Below, in pieces: positions 17,102-25,986 of a DNA stretch of 64,000 nucleotides (the first letter of the stretch is position 1; each line of letters starts with the position of its first letter). The position numbers and the translations under genes are program-made. Location: positions 1 through 64,000 of the forward strand of contig LDXX01000008.1 of NCBI GenBank assembly GCA_001442925.1, read 5' to 3'. The notes below the pieces were generated by a model. That model was not told the origin of the DNA and did not search any database. It saw only the letters and a program-made list of their open reading frames with translations. Origin of the DNA: Candidatus Kryptonium thompsonii (GTDB lineage: Bacteria > Bacteroidota > Ignavibacteria > Kryptoniales > Kryptoniaceae).

Positions 17102-19549
17102 TTAAATTATTAAACCATGATTCAACTTAAGGTAAATTCCGCTTAAAGCTGGTGCTTTAAATACCCCCGCGATATTTCTGGACAAACTTTTGAAATAATC
17201 GCTATCCCTATTATTTCGGGACTGAGTAATTACAAAATATAACACGCTTCCGGATTTATACTCCCAGCGAACGATAAGATTTAGGTTAAAAGTTTGAGAA
17301 TTAAAATCCGGATTTTTGGTATAATCATATGGCACGAGCAGTTCAGGGGTTTTCAAAATTTTAAAATTTTGATAATGCCCTTTCGCGATAAATGTTTGGG
17401 CGTAAATTTGAAAACTTAGGTCGCGTGTGAAATTTACAGTTCCACGCAAGGTGAGATCAAATTCATCTGTTGATCTATCTCCAAAAATGCTGAAGTAGCC
17501 ACCATTAATTCCGATATTTTCAACCCACGCCTCCTCATTTCTAACAAATCTCAGCTGATTTTCTATCTCAAACTCCATCCAATCGGCTGGTTTAAACATA
17601 ATACTCATCTCATACCTATTCTGCCATCTCTTCACGCTTTCATTTTCCTCAAAGCCCCATTCTCCGAATCCATATTCAAGATTGATCACAACATTTTTTC
17701 TCGAATCACTGCGCAATGAAAAATTAACATTATACCTGCTTTTTCCAAGATAAAGCCCATTACCTCTTGTTTCCCTATCATCATAAACTTTCCAAGGGCT
17801 ATAAAAACCAAAAACTGAAAACGACCAATAATTTAAAAATTCAATCATTTGATCAAAACCAATCCCACGCATGATCGTCACGCCATCGAAATTCCATCTG
17901 TAATTATATCTGAGCCCAGCATAATATCTCCTGATTATCCAAAATGGTTTTATATCCTGTTTAAACCTCAGCTCGGTCGTCCCGCCGTGATCATCATCTC
18001 TGCGGAAAAAACCAACATCATTTATATAAAATCCTCTCGCGGTATAATCATAACTAGTCGAGTAAAGAAAATTTTTACCAGCAATTTTTCCGATTGAAAA
18101 CCTACCAGCGGATGCAGGTCTTCCATTGTTGCGGGATGTTTTTGAAAAAGCAACAAATCCAACAAAAGAATAAGTATTGCTTTTGAATCTCAAATCCCAA
18201 TCGAGACCACTTACAGTTGACGGAATTGCGCCGCTTTTAGAAGTATTCGTCAGTATAAATCCGACCGCAGAGTTGTTCATTATATCCTTTTGAAGTCGTA
18301 GAACAGAATAGTTAGCAAGCGGTTCAACCAACACTTTATATTTATTCCCAAGTGAATCGCTTACTGTTGCTTTCTCCGGACTCGTCAGGGCGTTTATAAA
18401 TCCAAGCGATATCCCATTTTGAGTTTTCCCTGTCAATTTAATAGCATTGAGAATTTTAGTTCTTTCAGGGAAATAAATAACTTTCCCACCCTCTGGAACC
18501 GCGGGAAATCCAGAAGGTCTTTTACCTATCCTTCGTGAATAAAAAATTTGCATTCCCGCAAATCTTCCTCCACCACCTCTACCACCAGGGGCACCAAAAG
18601 TAAAAAATTGGGAACCATCGGTGAAAAATTGTCTCTTTTCAGGATAAAATGTCTCGTAAGTTGTTAAATTCAAAACAACTTGGTCTGCTTCAACCTGACT
18701 GAAATCAGGATTAAAAGTTGCGTTTAAAACAAAATCATTCGTTATTTTATATTTCAAGTCAACTCCAAAGTCAAATCTGAAATCTTTAGTTCCAACATTT
18801 AATTCCGACTCGGGTGAAAAAATAAGTTTTGGAGCAACATAAGGATAGATTTCCACGCCTTTAGCAGAATTAATTTCATTGAGTCCTTCCAAATGACCAA
18901 TTTTCGATACCCGACCTGTCTCCTTTTTTGAAATTAAAGCCCACTGAACAAGCTCTTTCTTTCTACTTATATATCTTTCAAAATTGACCCCCCACTCCTT
19001 GCCAGTGGCAAATCTTAATGTCGCAAACGGTATCTCAACTTCACATACCCAACCTATATCAGTTATCTTCGTGCTTGCTTCCCATATCCCATCCCATTCG
19101 GTATCAAACCTTGAACCGTCTCCTGTGATGATCCCATCGACTTTAACTCCTGCGGAATTTACAGAGAAAAAATAAGCAGTTTTGTGATCATGGAATGTAT
19201 CAAATATTATGTTGATTTTATCTGATTCAACATCTCTATCTCGCCTTGTCAGTCGTGAAACTATTTTAACTGGCTCCGAATCATAAAGGATGAACCCCAA
19301 ATAAATTGCCTTGTCATTGTACAAAATTTTAACCTCTGTTTTCTCGCTCGGATTTTCACCTTCATAGGGATCAAGTTGAACAAAATCAGAAATAGGTATA
19401 GCTTTCTTCCATGCTTGCTCCGAGAGATCACCATCAATTTTTATTTCTTCATTGATTTTTATGGCTACAGCAGTTTTGCCCTGCGAATTGTGAGAGAAGA
19501 GCAAGTCGGCAAATAAGACAGAAAAAGACAATAATAATCCCAATATCAT
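17102..19549 (-). CDS. CBM9-like / DUF5916 outer-membrane protein
   Basis: Secreted protein of 815 residues. After a signal peptide there is a carbohydrate-binding-module-9-like domain (about 30-210: EIKIDGDLSEQAWKKAIPI, and ILYNDKAIYLGFIL), then a long DUF5916 barrel-like region with FNPDFSQVEADQVVLNLTTY and many aromatic strands. Such proteins are common in Bacteroidota and related phyla, often beside peptidases, but have no proven function; a polysaccharide- or peptide-linked outer-membrane role is guessed. The reading frame extends to 19588, but ATG at 19549 gives a clean signal peptide (MILGLLLSFSVLFAD) with AAGGA upstream and removes the overlap with the cca gene. Confidence 0.85.
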   Translation of the reverse strand: MILGLLLSFSVLFADLLFSHNSQGKTAVAIKINEEIKIDGDLSEQAWKKAIPISDFVQLDPYEGENPSEKTEVKILYNDKAIYLGFILYDSEPVKIVSRLTRRDRDVESDKINIIFDTFHDHKTAYFFSVNSAGVKVDGIITGDGSRFDTEWDGIWEASTKITDIGWVCEVEIPFATLRFATGKEWGVNFERYISRKKELVQWALISKKETGRVSKIGHLEGLNEINSAKGVEIYPYVAPKLIFSPESELNVGTKDFRFDFGVDLKYKITNDFVLNATFNPDFSQVEADQVVLNLTTYETFYPEKRQFFTDGSQFFTFGAPGGRGGGGRFAGMQIFYSRRIGKRPSGFPAVPEGGKVIYFPERTKILNAIKLTGKTQNGISLGFINALTSPEKATVSDSLGNKYKVLVEPLANYSVLRLQKDIMNNSAVGFILTNTSKSGAIPSTVSGLDWDLRFKSNTYSFVGFVAFSKTSRNNGRPASAGRFSIGKIAGKNFLYSTSYDYTARGFYINDVGFFRRDDDHGGTTELRFKQDIKPFWIIRRYYAGLRYNYRWNFDGVTIMRGIGFDQMIEFLNYWSFSVFGFYSPWKVYDDRETRGNGLYLGKSRYNVNFSLRSDSRKNVVINLEYGFGEWGFEENESVKRWQNRYEMSIMFKPADWMEFEIENQLRFVRNEEAWVENIGINGGYFSIFGDRSTDEFDLTLRGTVNFTRDLSFQIYAQTFIAKGHYQNFKILKTPELLVPYDYTKNPDFNSQTFNLNLIVRWEYKSGSVLYFVITQSRNNRDSDYFKSLSRNIAGVFKAPALSGIYLKLNHGLII

Positions 19550-19559
19550 CTGGAGTTCC

Positions 19560-21017
19560 TTATTCTTTTTGATTATGTTCAGCTTCATATTCTGAAATTA
19601 TTTTATCTTTTATTTTCATCAGGTAATCAAACGCAGCGTCATGTTCGTTTGGAATTATTCCTTCAAGTATGGCTTCTTCTATCGCTTTCTTTAGACGACC
19701 AACAAGCGGTCCTGGTTTTAAACCAAGCACCTGCATTATCTCATTTCCATCCACAGGTGATTTAAACGCCCTTAATCTATCCTTTTCTTCAACTTCTTTA
19801 ATTTTTTGAACAACTATATCATAGTTCCTTGAATATTCTGCAACAAGTTTGGGGTTTCTCGTTGTGATATCTGCTCTACAAAGCTTTATAAGATCATCAA
19901 GATCCTCGCCAGCTTGAACTATTAACCTGCGAATTGCTGAATCAGTTACGCTTTCATCAACCAAAAACATTGGACGGAGATGAAGCAGGACAAGTTTCTC
20001 AACATATTTTGATTTATCCATCGGGAGCTTCATTCTTCTGAAAATCGAGCGAACCATTTTCGCACCGAGAACATCATGTCCATAGAATGTCCACCCAACG
20101 CCCTCCTTGAATGCCTTCGTTCTTGGCTTAGCTATATCATGAAATAAACCCGCAAGACGTAGCCAAACATTATCGGTTACCGCCGCAAGGTTATCAACAA
20201 CTTGGCACGTGTGTTGAAAGACATCCTTATGATGATAACGAGCAACGTTTTCATTTTCCGATTCCGCTCTTTGTTCTGTTCCAGCAAGTTCAGAAACCTC
20301 AGGCAAAATAATGCTCATAACACTCGTTTCTTGCATCAATTTTAATCCAATTGACGGTTTTGGCGATTGCATTATCTTCAAAAATTCATCGGTGATTCTT
20401 TCTTGCGAGACAATGTTCAAGCGTTCCTTCATCTTTTTTATAGCCAAAAGAGTTTTCTCCTCTATCTCAAATCCAAGCTGGGATGCAAACCTTATCGCTC
20501 TCATCATTCTCAAGGGATCATCATCAAAAGTTCTTTCGGGATCAAGGGGCGTTCTTATTATTTTGTCGTGAAGATCTTTTCTCCCATTAAACGGATCTAT
20601 AACTTTACCGAAAGTTTTTTCATTTATTGAAACTGCAATTGCATTTATCGTGAAATCCCTTCTTGCAAGATCATCATCAAGTGTTCCATCCTCAACTATC
20701 GGTTTTCTTGAATCCCTGCGGTAACTTTCCTTTCTTGCACCCACAAATTCAATTTTTCTATCCTCAAGTGAGATCATCGCTGTTCTAAACTGCTCATAAA
20801 CTGTGACTTTCTTTTTAAAATGTCTCGCAACAACTTTCGCAAACTTTATCCCCTCACCTATCACAAGGATGTCAACATCTTTAACCTCTTTACCAAGTAG
20901 AAGATCACGCACATAACCACCGACGACATACGCCTCAAAATTGTTTTCATCAGCTAGCTTTCCAATTGTTTTCACTATTTCATCTTGTATCTCAATTAAA
21001 TCCGCAAATATGTTCAT
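19560..21017 (-). CDS. cca: CCA tRNA nucleotidyltransferase with HD domain
   Basis: Adds or repairs the 3' CCA end of tRNAs. The class II nucleotidyltransferase head has GGYVRDLLLG and KDVDILVIGEG, then RRDFTINAIA and DPLRMMRAIRFASQLGF; a central HD phosphohydrolase domain carries AGLFHDIAKPRT, and ends near the C-terminus with HLRPMF. At 485 residues it is of the HD-containing bacterial type, and could also be poly(A) polymerase-like. ATG at 21017 is used; a TTG at 21044 is an alternative. It lies between the Gfo/Idh gene (36 bases upstream) and the DUF5916 gene. Confidence 0.93.
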   Translation of the reverse strand: MNIFADLIEIQDEIVKTIGKLADENNFEAYVVGGYVRDLLLGKEVKDVDILVIGEGIKFAKVVARHFKKKVTVYEQFRTAMISLEDRKIEFVGARKESYRRDSRKPIVEDGTLDDDLARRDFTINAIAVSINEKTFGKVIDPFNGRKDLHDKIIRTPLDPERTFDDDPLRMMRAIRFASQLGFEIEEKTLLAIKKMKERLNIVSQERITDEFLKIMQSPKPSIGLKLMQETSVMSIILPEVSELAGTEQRAESENENVARYHHKDVFQHTCQVVDNLAAVTDNVWLRLAGLFHDIAKPRTKAFKEGVGWTFYGHDVLGAKMVRSIFRRMKLPMDKSKYVEKLVLLHLRPMFLVDESVTDSAIRRLIVQAGEDLDDLIKLCRADITTRNPKLVAEYSRNYDIVVQKIKEVEEKDRLRAFKSPVDGNEIMQVLGLKPGPLVGRLKKAIEEAILEGIIPNEHDAAFDYLMKIKDKIISEYEAEHNQKE

Positions 21018-21053
21018 AACATCAAGTATCAAATTTGTTTTCAATTTAAAGTT

Positions 21054-22079
21054 TCAAATATCAAGTGACATCTTTTCCTTTACAATTTTCTGTTGTCTTT
21101 CGATCTCTTCAACAATTTTAAAAGCAACCTCAAGCGAAAGCTTGCCATCCTCTGGGCTCACAACAGTTGGCTTGTCGTAGATAATCGAATCAATAAATGC
21201 CACAAGCTCCGCCTCAATTGGATTGACATCTTTTACCTTTGGCTGCTCGTAAATTATTTTTCTTTTCTTTGTTCCCTCTTCAATCTTACCTAGTAAAACC
21301 GTTGAAGTTGAACTCTCATCACTACTTTTATCTTCATCAACGAGTCTAAATATCTCCGTTATACCTTGAAGAAAGTCAATCGAAATATAAGCATCCTTTT
21401 GAAAGATTCGCATTTTTCTTTCGTTCTTCCTTGAGATCCTGCTTGCTGTAATATTTGCGGTGCAACCATTTTTAAACTGTATCCTTGCGTTTGCGATATC
21501 AATTGAATCGGAAATTACCTCAACTCCGCTCGCTCTTATTTCCTCAATTTCACTTTTAACGAGATTCAAAATTATATCAATATCGTGAATCATCAAGTCA
21601 AGCACCACCGCAACATCTGTTCCCCTCGGTTTAAACTGAGCAAGCCTATGTGTCTCAATAAAAACGGGGTTAATTTCATAATTTGAAATCGAAAGCAAAG
21701 CGGGATTAAATCTCTCGACATGTCCAACTTGCACTTTAAGATTCTTCTCTTTCGCAACTTTTATAATTTCATCTGCACCAGCCACATTATCTGTTATTGG
21801 TTTCTCAATAAAAGTATGGATTCCACGCATCAAGCAATGGAGAGCGATTTCTTTGTGCGTCGTCGTAGGTGTTGCTATAACAACAGCCTCAACATTATCA
21901 AGCAATTCATCAAGGGTAGAAAAATTCCTCACACCAATTTCATTTGAAATTTGCTTCGCCCTTTGCTCGTTTATATCATAGACACCAACAAAATTTGCCG
22001 TTGGAATTTTAGCGAGAATTTTTGCATGAATGCTACCAAGATAACCAACTCCTATAATCCCAATATTAACCTTTTCCAT
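21054..22079 (-). CDS. Gfo/Idh/MocA-family oxidoreductase (GnnA-like)
   Basis: NAD(P)-dependent sugar dehydrogenase of 341 residues. The Rossmann motif IGVGYLGSIHAKIL is at the N-terminus, followed by the family EKPITDN lysine motif and GHVERFNPA. The stretch PRGTDVAVVLDLMIHDIDII resembles UDP-GlcNAc 3-dehydrogenase GnnA, which makes the amino sugar of 2,3-diamino lipid A. No GnnB aminotransferase is next to it, so this assignment is tentative. ATG at 22079 is chosen, because the family starts there and GGG lies eight bases upstream; an in-frame ATG at 22109 would overlap the preceding gene. Confidence 0.85.
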   Translation of the reverse strand: MEKVNIGIIGVGYLGSIHAKILAKIPTANFVGVYDINEQRAKQISNEIGVRNFSTLDELLDNVEAVVIATPTTTHKEIALHCLMRGIHTFIEKPITDNVAGADEIIKVAKEKNLKVQVGHVERFNPALLSISNYEINPVFIETHRLAQFKPRGTDVAVVLDLMIHDIDIILNLVKSEIEEIRASGVEVISDSIDIANARIQFKNGCTANITASRISRKNERKMRIFQKDAYISIDFLQGITEIFRLVDEDKSSDESSTSTVLLGKIEEGTKKRKIIYEQPKVKDVNPIEAELVAFIDSIIYDKPTVVSPEDGKLSLEVAFKIVEEIERQQKIVKEKMSLDI

Positions 22080-22083
22080 ATCC

Positions 22084-23343
22084 TTATCCCTTAATTTTTG
22101 TAAATCCAATTATTCTATCAAATCCACCAAACTGTGGATCTTTGTAGTAAACGACGATGTAATAAGAATTACTTGTTCGCCAATCGTTCCCTTCAAGCTC
22201 AAGCCAATCAATCACAATAACCTCATCCTTTCCGTAATCATAATAACCGACAACATACTGATAATCATAAATTCCACGCTTAAGCCATTTCTTAACATAA
22301 TAACAATTTCTCACAGGATCATATTTCAAAATATCCTCAGGTTTAGGCTTCCAATTATTAAAAGCACCAACAATAAAAATATCACCCTTGATTTTTTGCT
22401 CCGTTTCCCTATCAACCTCAAGTTGAAAGTTCACCTCAAGATACTCCGAGTACATCCCCTCCTCAACTATCCTACAACCACCATCCATATCTGGTTCACC
22501 CTGCCAAAATTTTCTAACTTTATCAACTCCGCCAATCGGCGTCACAGGATAACCGTTCGGATAAATTTTTTCGCTTCTCAAATCAATTTGCCTGTATTCA
22601 TTTAAAGGATAAATATTCCAGATCTTAAAAATCCTTGAACTCGATGGAAAACCACTTACATAACTATATTTCTTTCTCTCAGCGAAATCAATCCGATATG
22701 GATAAAAAATTTTCCAATTTTCATAAATATCGACAGTTGTAACATAATACCAGCTCAGAGAATCAGGGATCTCGACTTCAACATCAATTTCATTTACATA
22801 ATTTCGCAGATCCGCTTTGTCTCCAAGCAAAACCTTTCTTAAACTCGCATTTACATCTGTTAATTTGTCAACCAATATAAATCTCCCGCTCGCGTAGACA
22901 ATTGTATCCGCTTTTACATTGTAAATCTCAAAGACATAATTTCCAGAATACGGAAACCTGACGACACCATTGGGATCGGGAAAAATGTTCTTAAAGTGAA
23001 AATTATAACCCTTTATCCCTTTCTCAGCTGTCGTATAATTTAGAGAAAGGGATTTGCTATGGAAAAAATCTTGAACAAATATATTTTCGGTTTTCCTCCA
23101 ATTTCTATCACAGTGGTAAAAACGAATTCCTATATCTGGCAAAGTTGTGCTTTTCACATCAAACTCAATCACAATATAATCATTCGCTGTGTTTGGCTCA
23201 CCATTCCAAAGTGTATCATATCGAACTATTATAGGCGGATAAATTTCGCTTTCGTAACTATAAACCCTCAAACCCTTAATTTCAATGTGATCTTGCGCAA
23301 ATAAAAAATTGGCAAAAAATAAAAGCAAATAATACTTAAGCAT
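22084..23343 (-). CDS. Type IX secretion system plug-like protein (DUF5103)
   Basis: Secreted protein of about 419 residues with signal peptide MLKYYLLLFFANFLFAQ. The first domain contains FYHCDRNWRKTENIF and GYNFHFKNIFPDPNGVVRFPYSG, typical of DUF5103, now named T9SS plug. The last 120 residues form a CBM48-like beta sandwich (GDIFIVGAFNNWKP, GIYDYQYVVGYYD), which is usual for the family. In Flavobacteriia the plug closes the SprA pore. No other T9SS gene is in this window, so a link to secretion rests on family only. The first ATG (23352) is possible; the one at 23343 has GGGA before it. Confidence 0.85.
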   Translation of the reverse strand: MLKYYLLLFFANFLFAQDHIEIKGLRVYSYESEIYPPIIVRYDTLWNGEPNTANDYIVIEFDVKSTTLPDIGIRFYHCDRNWRKTENIFVQDFFHSKSLSLNYTTAEKGIKGYNFHFKNIFPDPNGVVRFPYSGNYVFEIYNVKADTIVYASGRFILVDKLTDVNASLRKVLLGDKADLRNYVNEIDVEVEIPDSLSWYYVTTVDIYENWKIFYPYRIDFAERKKYSYVSGFPSSSRIFKIWNIYPLNEYRQIDLRSEKIYPNGYPVTPIGGVDKVRKFWQGEPDMDGGCRIVEEGMYSEYLEVNFQLEVDRETEQKIKGDIFIVGAFNNWKPKPEDILKYDPVRNCYYVKKWLKRGIYDYQYVVGYYDYGKDEVIVIDWLELEGNDWRTSNSYYIVVYYKDPQFGGFDRIIGFTKIKG

Positions 23344-23360
23344 ATTTCCCATTCCATACT

Positions 23361-24062
23361 TTAATCATCCTTAACTTCCATGACTAAGTTGCAAAGCAAT
23401 TCCCTAAGCTCGTCAACCGAGTAAACCACAAAGTCAGGATTTAGATTTATGACTTTATCTTTACCATAGGAATCCCACAAAGCGGAAATAATTTTAACGC
23501 CAGCTTCCCTCCCAGCACTAACATCGCTCACAGCATCACCAACGAGTATAGCCTCATCAGGTTTCAACCCAAGCGTATCAAGAATTTTCTTTATCCCCTC
23601 ACCAAACGGTTTATGATATTTCACATCATCGCCAGTGATTACAATATCAAAAAAATGCTCAAGACCCAGTTTTCTTAAAGTGATTGAAGTCGTGATTTTA
23701 CCCTTTCCTGTAAAGAGAGCAAGCTTTAAACCTTTGTGCTTCAAGAAGGAAAGTGTCTCTTTTATGCCAGGATATACTTTGGCTTTGTCATGATTTTTTT
23801 CGTAATACGAATAAAATTCATTAACCGCACTTTCAACATAAAAATCAATATTTTGAAGAACTTTGTTATCGCTCGAAAAAAGTTGAAGTAGTTTCCTAAT
23901 TCCACCTTCCTCAGGTGGACCAAAGAATAATGAAGGTATCTCTTCGTTTGAAAATCTTCGACCAGTGTATTTTTCAGCTATGTAGTTAAAGCTTTCAAAA
24001 ATCAATTCATTTGTTTGTGCAATTGTTCCATCAAGATCAAAAATTACACATTTTATCCCCAA
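23361..24062 (-). CDS. HAD-family hydrolase (phosphoglycolate phosphatase-like)
   Basis: Cytosolic phosphatase of 233 residues. Motif I IFDLDGTIAQ with the catalytic Asp pair is at residue 8, motif II LFTGKGK, the Lys region YHKPFGEG and motif IV VGDAVSDVSAGREAG; the cap lies at about 15-90. It is close to Gph/PpaX enzymes, but the substrate of HAD proteins is rarely predictable. Glycolate oxidase-like genes (glcD/F) lie 2-5 kb upstream on the same strand, so phosphoglycolate is plausible. The start is TTG at 24062, because no ATG occurs before the catalytic motif. Confidence 0.88.
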   Translation of the reverse strand: MGIKCVIFDLDGTIAQTNELIFESFNYIAEKYTGRRFSNEEIPSLFFGPPEEGGIRKLLQLFSSDNKVLQNIDFYVESAVNEFYSYYEKNHDKAKVYPGIKETLSFLKHKGLKLALFTGKGKITTSITLRKLGLEHFFDIVITGDDVKYHKPFGEGIKKILDTLGLKPDEAILVGDAVSDVSAGREAGVKIISALWDSYGKDKVINLNPDFVVYSVDELRELLCNLVMEVKDD

Positions 24063-24082
24063 AACAGTTTCACAATTTATTT

Positions 24083-25219
24083 TTAAACTGTTGTTTTCAT
24101 AATTCCCTTGTGTCTTAACATTGCTCCGACTCCCTGATTTAAAGTGTTCGAATAAAAAATCGGATAGATATCCGCACCTTTTTCAATAGCGACATCGATG
24201 AGTTTAAAAATTATATTCGATTCACGGATGAGATTTGTTCCGCACTTTGGGCATTTATCTTCCTTCAACGCAAGGTAATTGCATGAAGGACAATATTTCC
24301 CTGCATAAGTAAAATCAAGATTAAAAACAAGCTTATTTACATTTGCCTCATTCAAAGCTCTTATCGTATCTTTAATTCCAAGAACAGCCATACCCGATGT
24401 TTCAGAATGCGCATGTGTCTCAAGTTGCTCAATCACTTTTTTCTCCTTTTCAATTTCAAGTTTCATCTGAAGCTCAAGTGATTTTCTCAAAACATCAGCC
24501 TCTTTTGCATCAACTGGCAAATTAAATGAGCCACCGTAAACCTTTTCAAGATATGGATGCAATTGTTCAACAAACAAGTTAACATCTTGTGGCTTCGCTC
24601 CGACCAGAAGAATATCGAATTTATCGCTTTGATAAATTTCAAGCAATCTATTCACAATTTTTTTGTAATGTTCGATTATTTTATTCGTCTGATACTCAAC
24701 TGCCCTTGACTCATCAAATCCATGATATCCAGCAACCTTTATTCTTTTGGGTGTTTCATCGTAAATCTCATCTCTCAATGCTATCTCATTGCCGAAAACT
24801 TCAAAAATTCTTGCCTTGCGGTGGTCAAATATAACAGTGCAAATTTTATAAAGCTTCGAAAAAATTACAAATAAAGGACGAACATAGGGATTCTTATCGA
24901 TGACAAATAAATTTGGTGGTGAAATGTTTAGCTCATAAACCTGCCAAAAGTTTTCCTTACTGCACGAAAATATAACAATCCCTTTTGTTTTCACTATGTC
25001 AAGATTTTGCGATATATATTGCTCCATTCTCTTTATATCTTGAAGGACATCATCCGTTGCTTCAGCCTTCTTTTCTTTAACAAGATCCTTAAATATAACT
25101 TCAATTTCCTTTTTTGAGAATTTGCTTCCATCGGTGTTAAGATAAAGCGATGATACAAGGCAGGATTTTGGTTGATAATTTTTTAACTCCTTTAACTGTT
25201 TTTCTGACCTGATCAGCAT
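24083..25219 (-). CDS. baeRF (bacterial eRF1-like) protein with zinc ribbon
   Basis: Protein of 378 residues resembling domains 2 and 3 of archaeal and eukaryotic release factor eRF1 / Dom34 / Vms1 (the bacterial 'baeRF' families). Evidence: the middle part IFDHRKARIFEVFGNEI followed by the helical stretch ILLVGAKPQDVNLF, and the C-terminal L7Ae-like region NKLVFNLDFTYAG interrupted by a CPSCNYL...CPKCGTNL zinc ribbon, then KGADIYPIF. Known relatives act on stalled ribosomes; whether this bacterial form cleaves peptidyl-tRNA is unknown. It has no GGQ motif that I can see. It follows the rhomboid gene closely (17 bases). Confidence 0.78.
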   Translation of the reverse strand: MLIRSEKQLKELKNYQPKSCLVSSLYLNTDGSKFSKKEIEVIFKDLVKEKKAEATDDVLQDIKRMEQYISQNLDIVKTKGIVIFSCSKENFWQVYELNISPPNLFVIDKNPYVRPLFVIFSKLYKICTVIFDHRKARIFEVFGNEIALRDEIYDETPKRIKVAGYHGFDESRAVEYQTNKIIEHYKKIVNRLLEIYQSDKFDILLVGAKPQDVNLFVEQLHPYLEKVYGGSFNLPVDAKEADVLRKSLELQMKLEIEKEKKVIEQLETHAHSETSGMAVLGIKDTIRALNEANVNKLVFNLDFTYAGKYCPSCNYLALKEDKCPKCGTNLIRESNIIFKLIDVAIEKGADIYPIFYSNTLNQGVGAMLRHKGIMKTTV

Positions 25220-25236
25220 AAAGCCCCCTTTTAGTT

Positions 25237-25917
25237 TTAGTAGTATTTCCTTTTAACGAAGACAAACGATAGCAAAACACCTGAAACAAATCCACCAATA
25301 TGAGCCCACCATGCGACGCCACCTGTAGTTGCGTAAGAAGCCACACCTAACGAAGCGACACCGTTAAAAAACTGAAGCAGAAACCATATCCCCAAAAAAA
25401 CAAACGCCGAAACCTCAATAAAATCGAAGAAAAAGAAAATCGGAACCAAAGTTATAACTCTTGAATAAGGGAAAAGAACAAAATATGCACCTAAAACCCC
25501 TGATATTGCACCGCTTGCCCCAACCGCTGGGACTTCAGAATGTGGATTCGTGTAAACATGAGCGAGCCCTGCAAAGAAACCACAAAGCAGATAAAATAAG
25601 AGAAATCGAAAATGCCCCATTCTATCTTCAACATTATCGCCAAAAATCCAAAGGTATATCATATTTCCGATCAAGTGCATCCAACCACCATGCAAGAACA
25701 TAGAAGTTAAAAATGAATAATACACCAGCAAAAAAGGTGCTCCAGCTTCTTTTAATTCAAAATATGTTGCAGGCACAACGCCGAAAAGATCAAAAAATTC
25801 AGATAAATTCTCGCCAAGCGTAAGCTCAAAAAGAAAGACCAAAACATTCAATATAATTAAAGTAACAGTGATAAATGGATAGGTTCGAGACGGTATTGTA
25901 TCTTTAAGCGGTATCAA
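25237..25917 (-). CDS. Rhomboid intramembrane serine protease
   Basis: Six-helix membrane protease of 226 residues. The catalytic Ser is in VGASGAISGVLGAYF, the catalytic His in WWAHIGGFVSGVLL, and the oxyanion region in HGGWMHLIGNMIYLWIFG. It cuts single-pass membrane proteins inside the bilayer; targets unknown. The start is TTG at 25917, with GAGGAGGGAAA right in front and the usual MIPLKDTIPSR-like N-terminus. It begins a run of minus-strand genes and has a promoter at 25958-25986. Confidence 0.92.
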   Translation of the reverse strand: MIPLKDTIPSRTYPFITVTLIILNVLVFLFELTLGENLSEFFDLFGVVPATYFELKEAGAPFLLVYYSFLTSMFLHGGWMHLIGNMIYLWIFGDNVEDRMGHFRFLLFYLLCGFFAGLAHVYTNPHSEVPAVGASGAISGVLGAYFVLFPYSRVITLVPIFFFFDFIEVSAFVFLGIWFLLQFFNGVASLGVASYATTGGVAWWAHIGGFVSGVLLSFVFVKRKYY

Positions 25918-25957
25918 TTTCCCTCCTCGTTTATTTTTAACTTTTCAGCTCTATCCT

Positions 25958-25986
25958 TTTATACAGAGATTTGATAATTGGCTCAA
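25958..25986 (-). promoter_or_regulatory. Candidate promoter of the rhomboid-led operon
   Basis: On the minus strand TTGAGC (25986-25981), 17 bases, TATAAA (25963-25958), about 40 bases before the rhomboid start. The -35 covers the stop codon of the glcF-like gene, so the two transcription units touch. Confidence 0.45.

Noticed and set aside
22084-23343. Type IX secretion operon
   Set aside because: Only the plug-like protein is present; none of the SprA, GldK-N, PorV or PorU families appears in the window.
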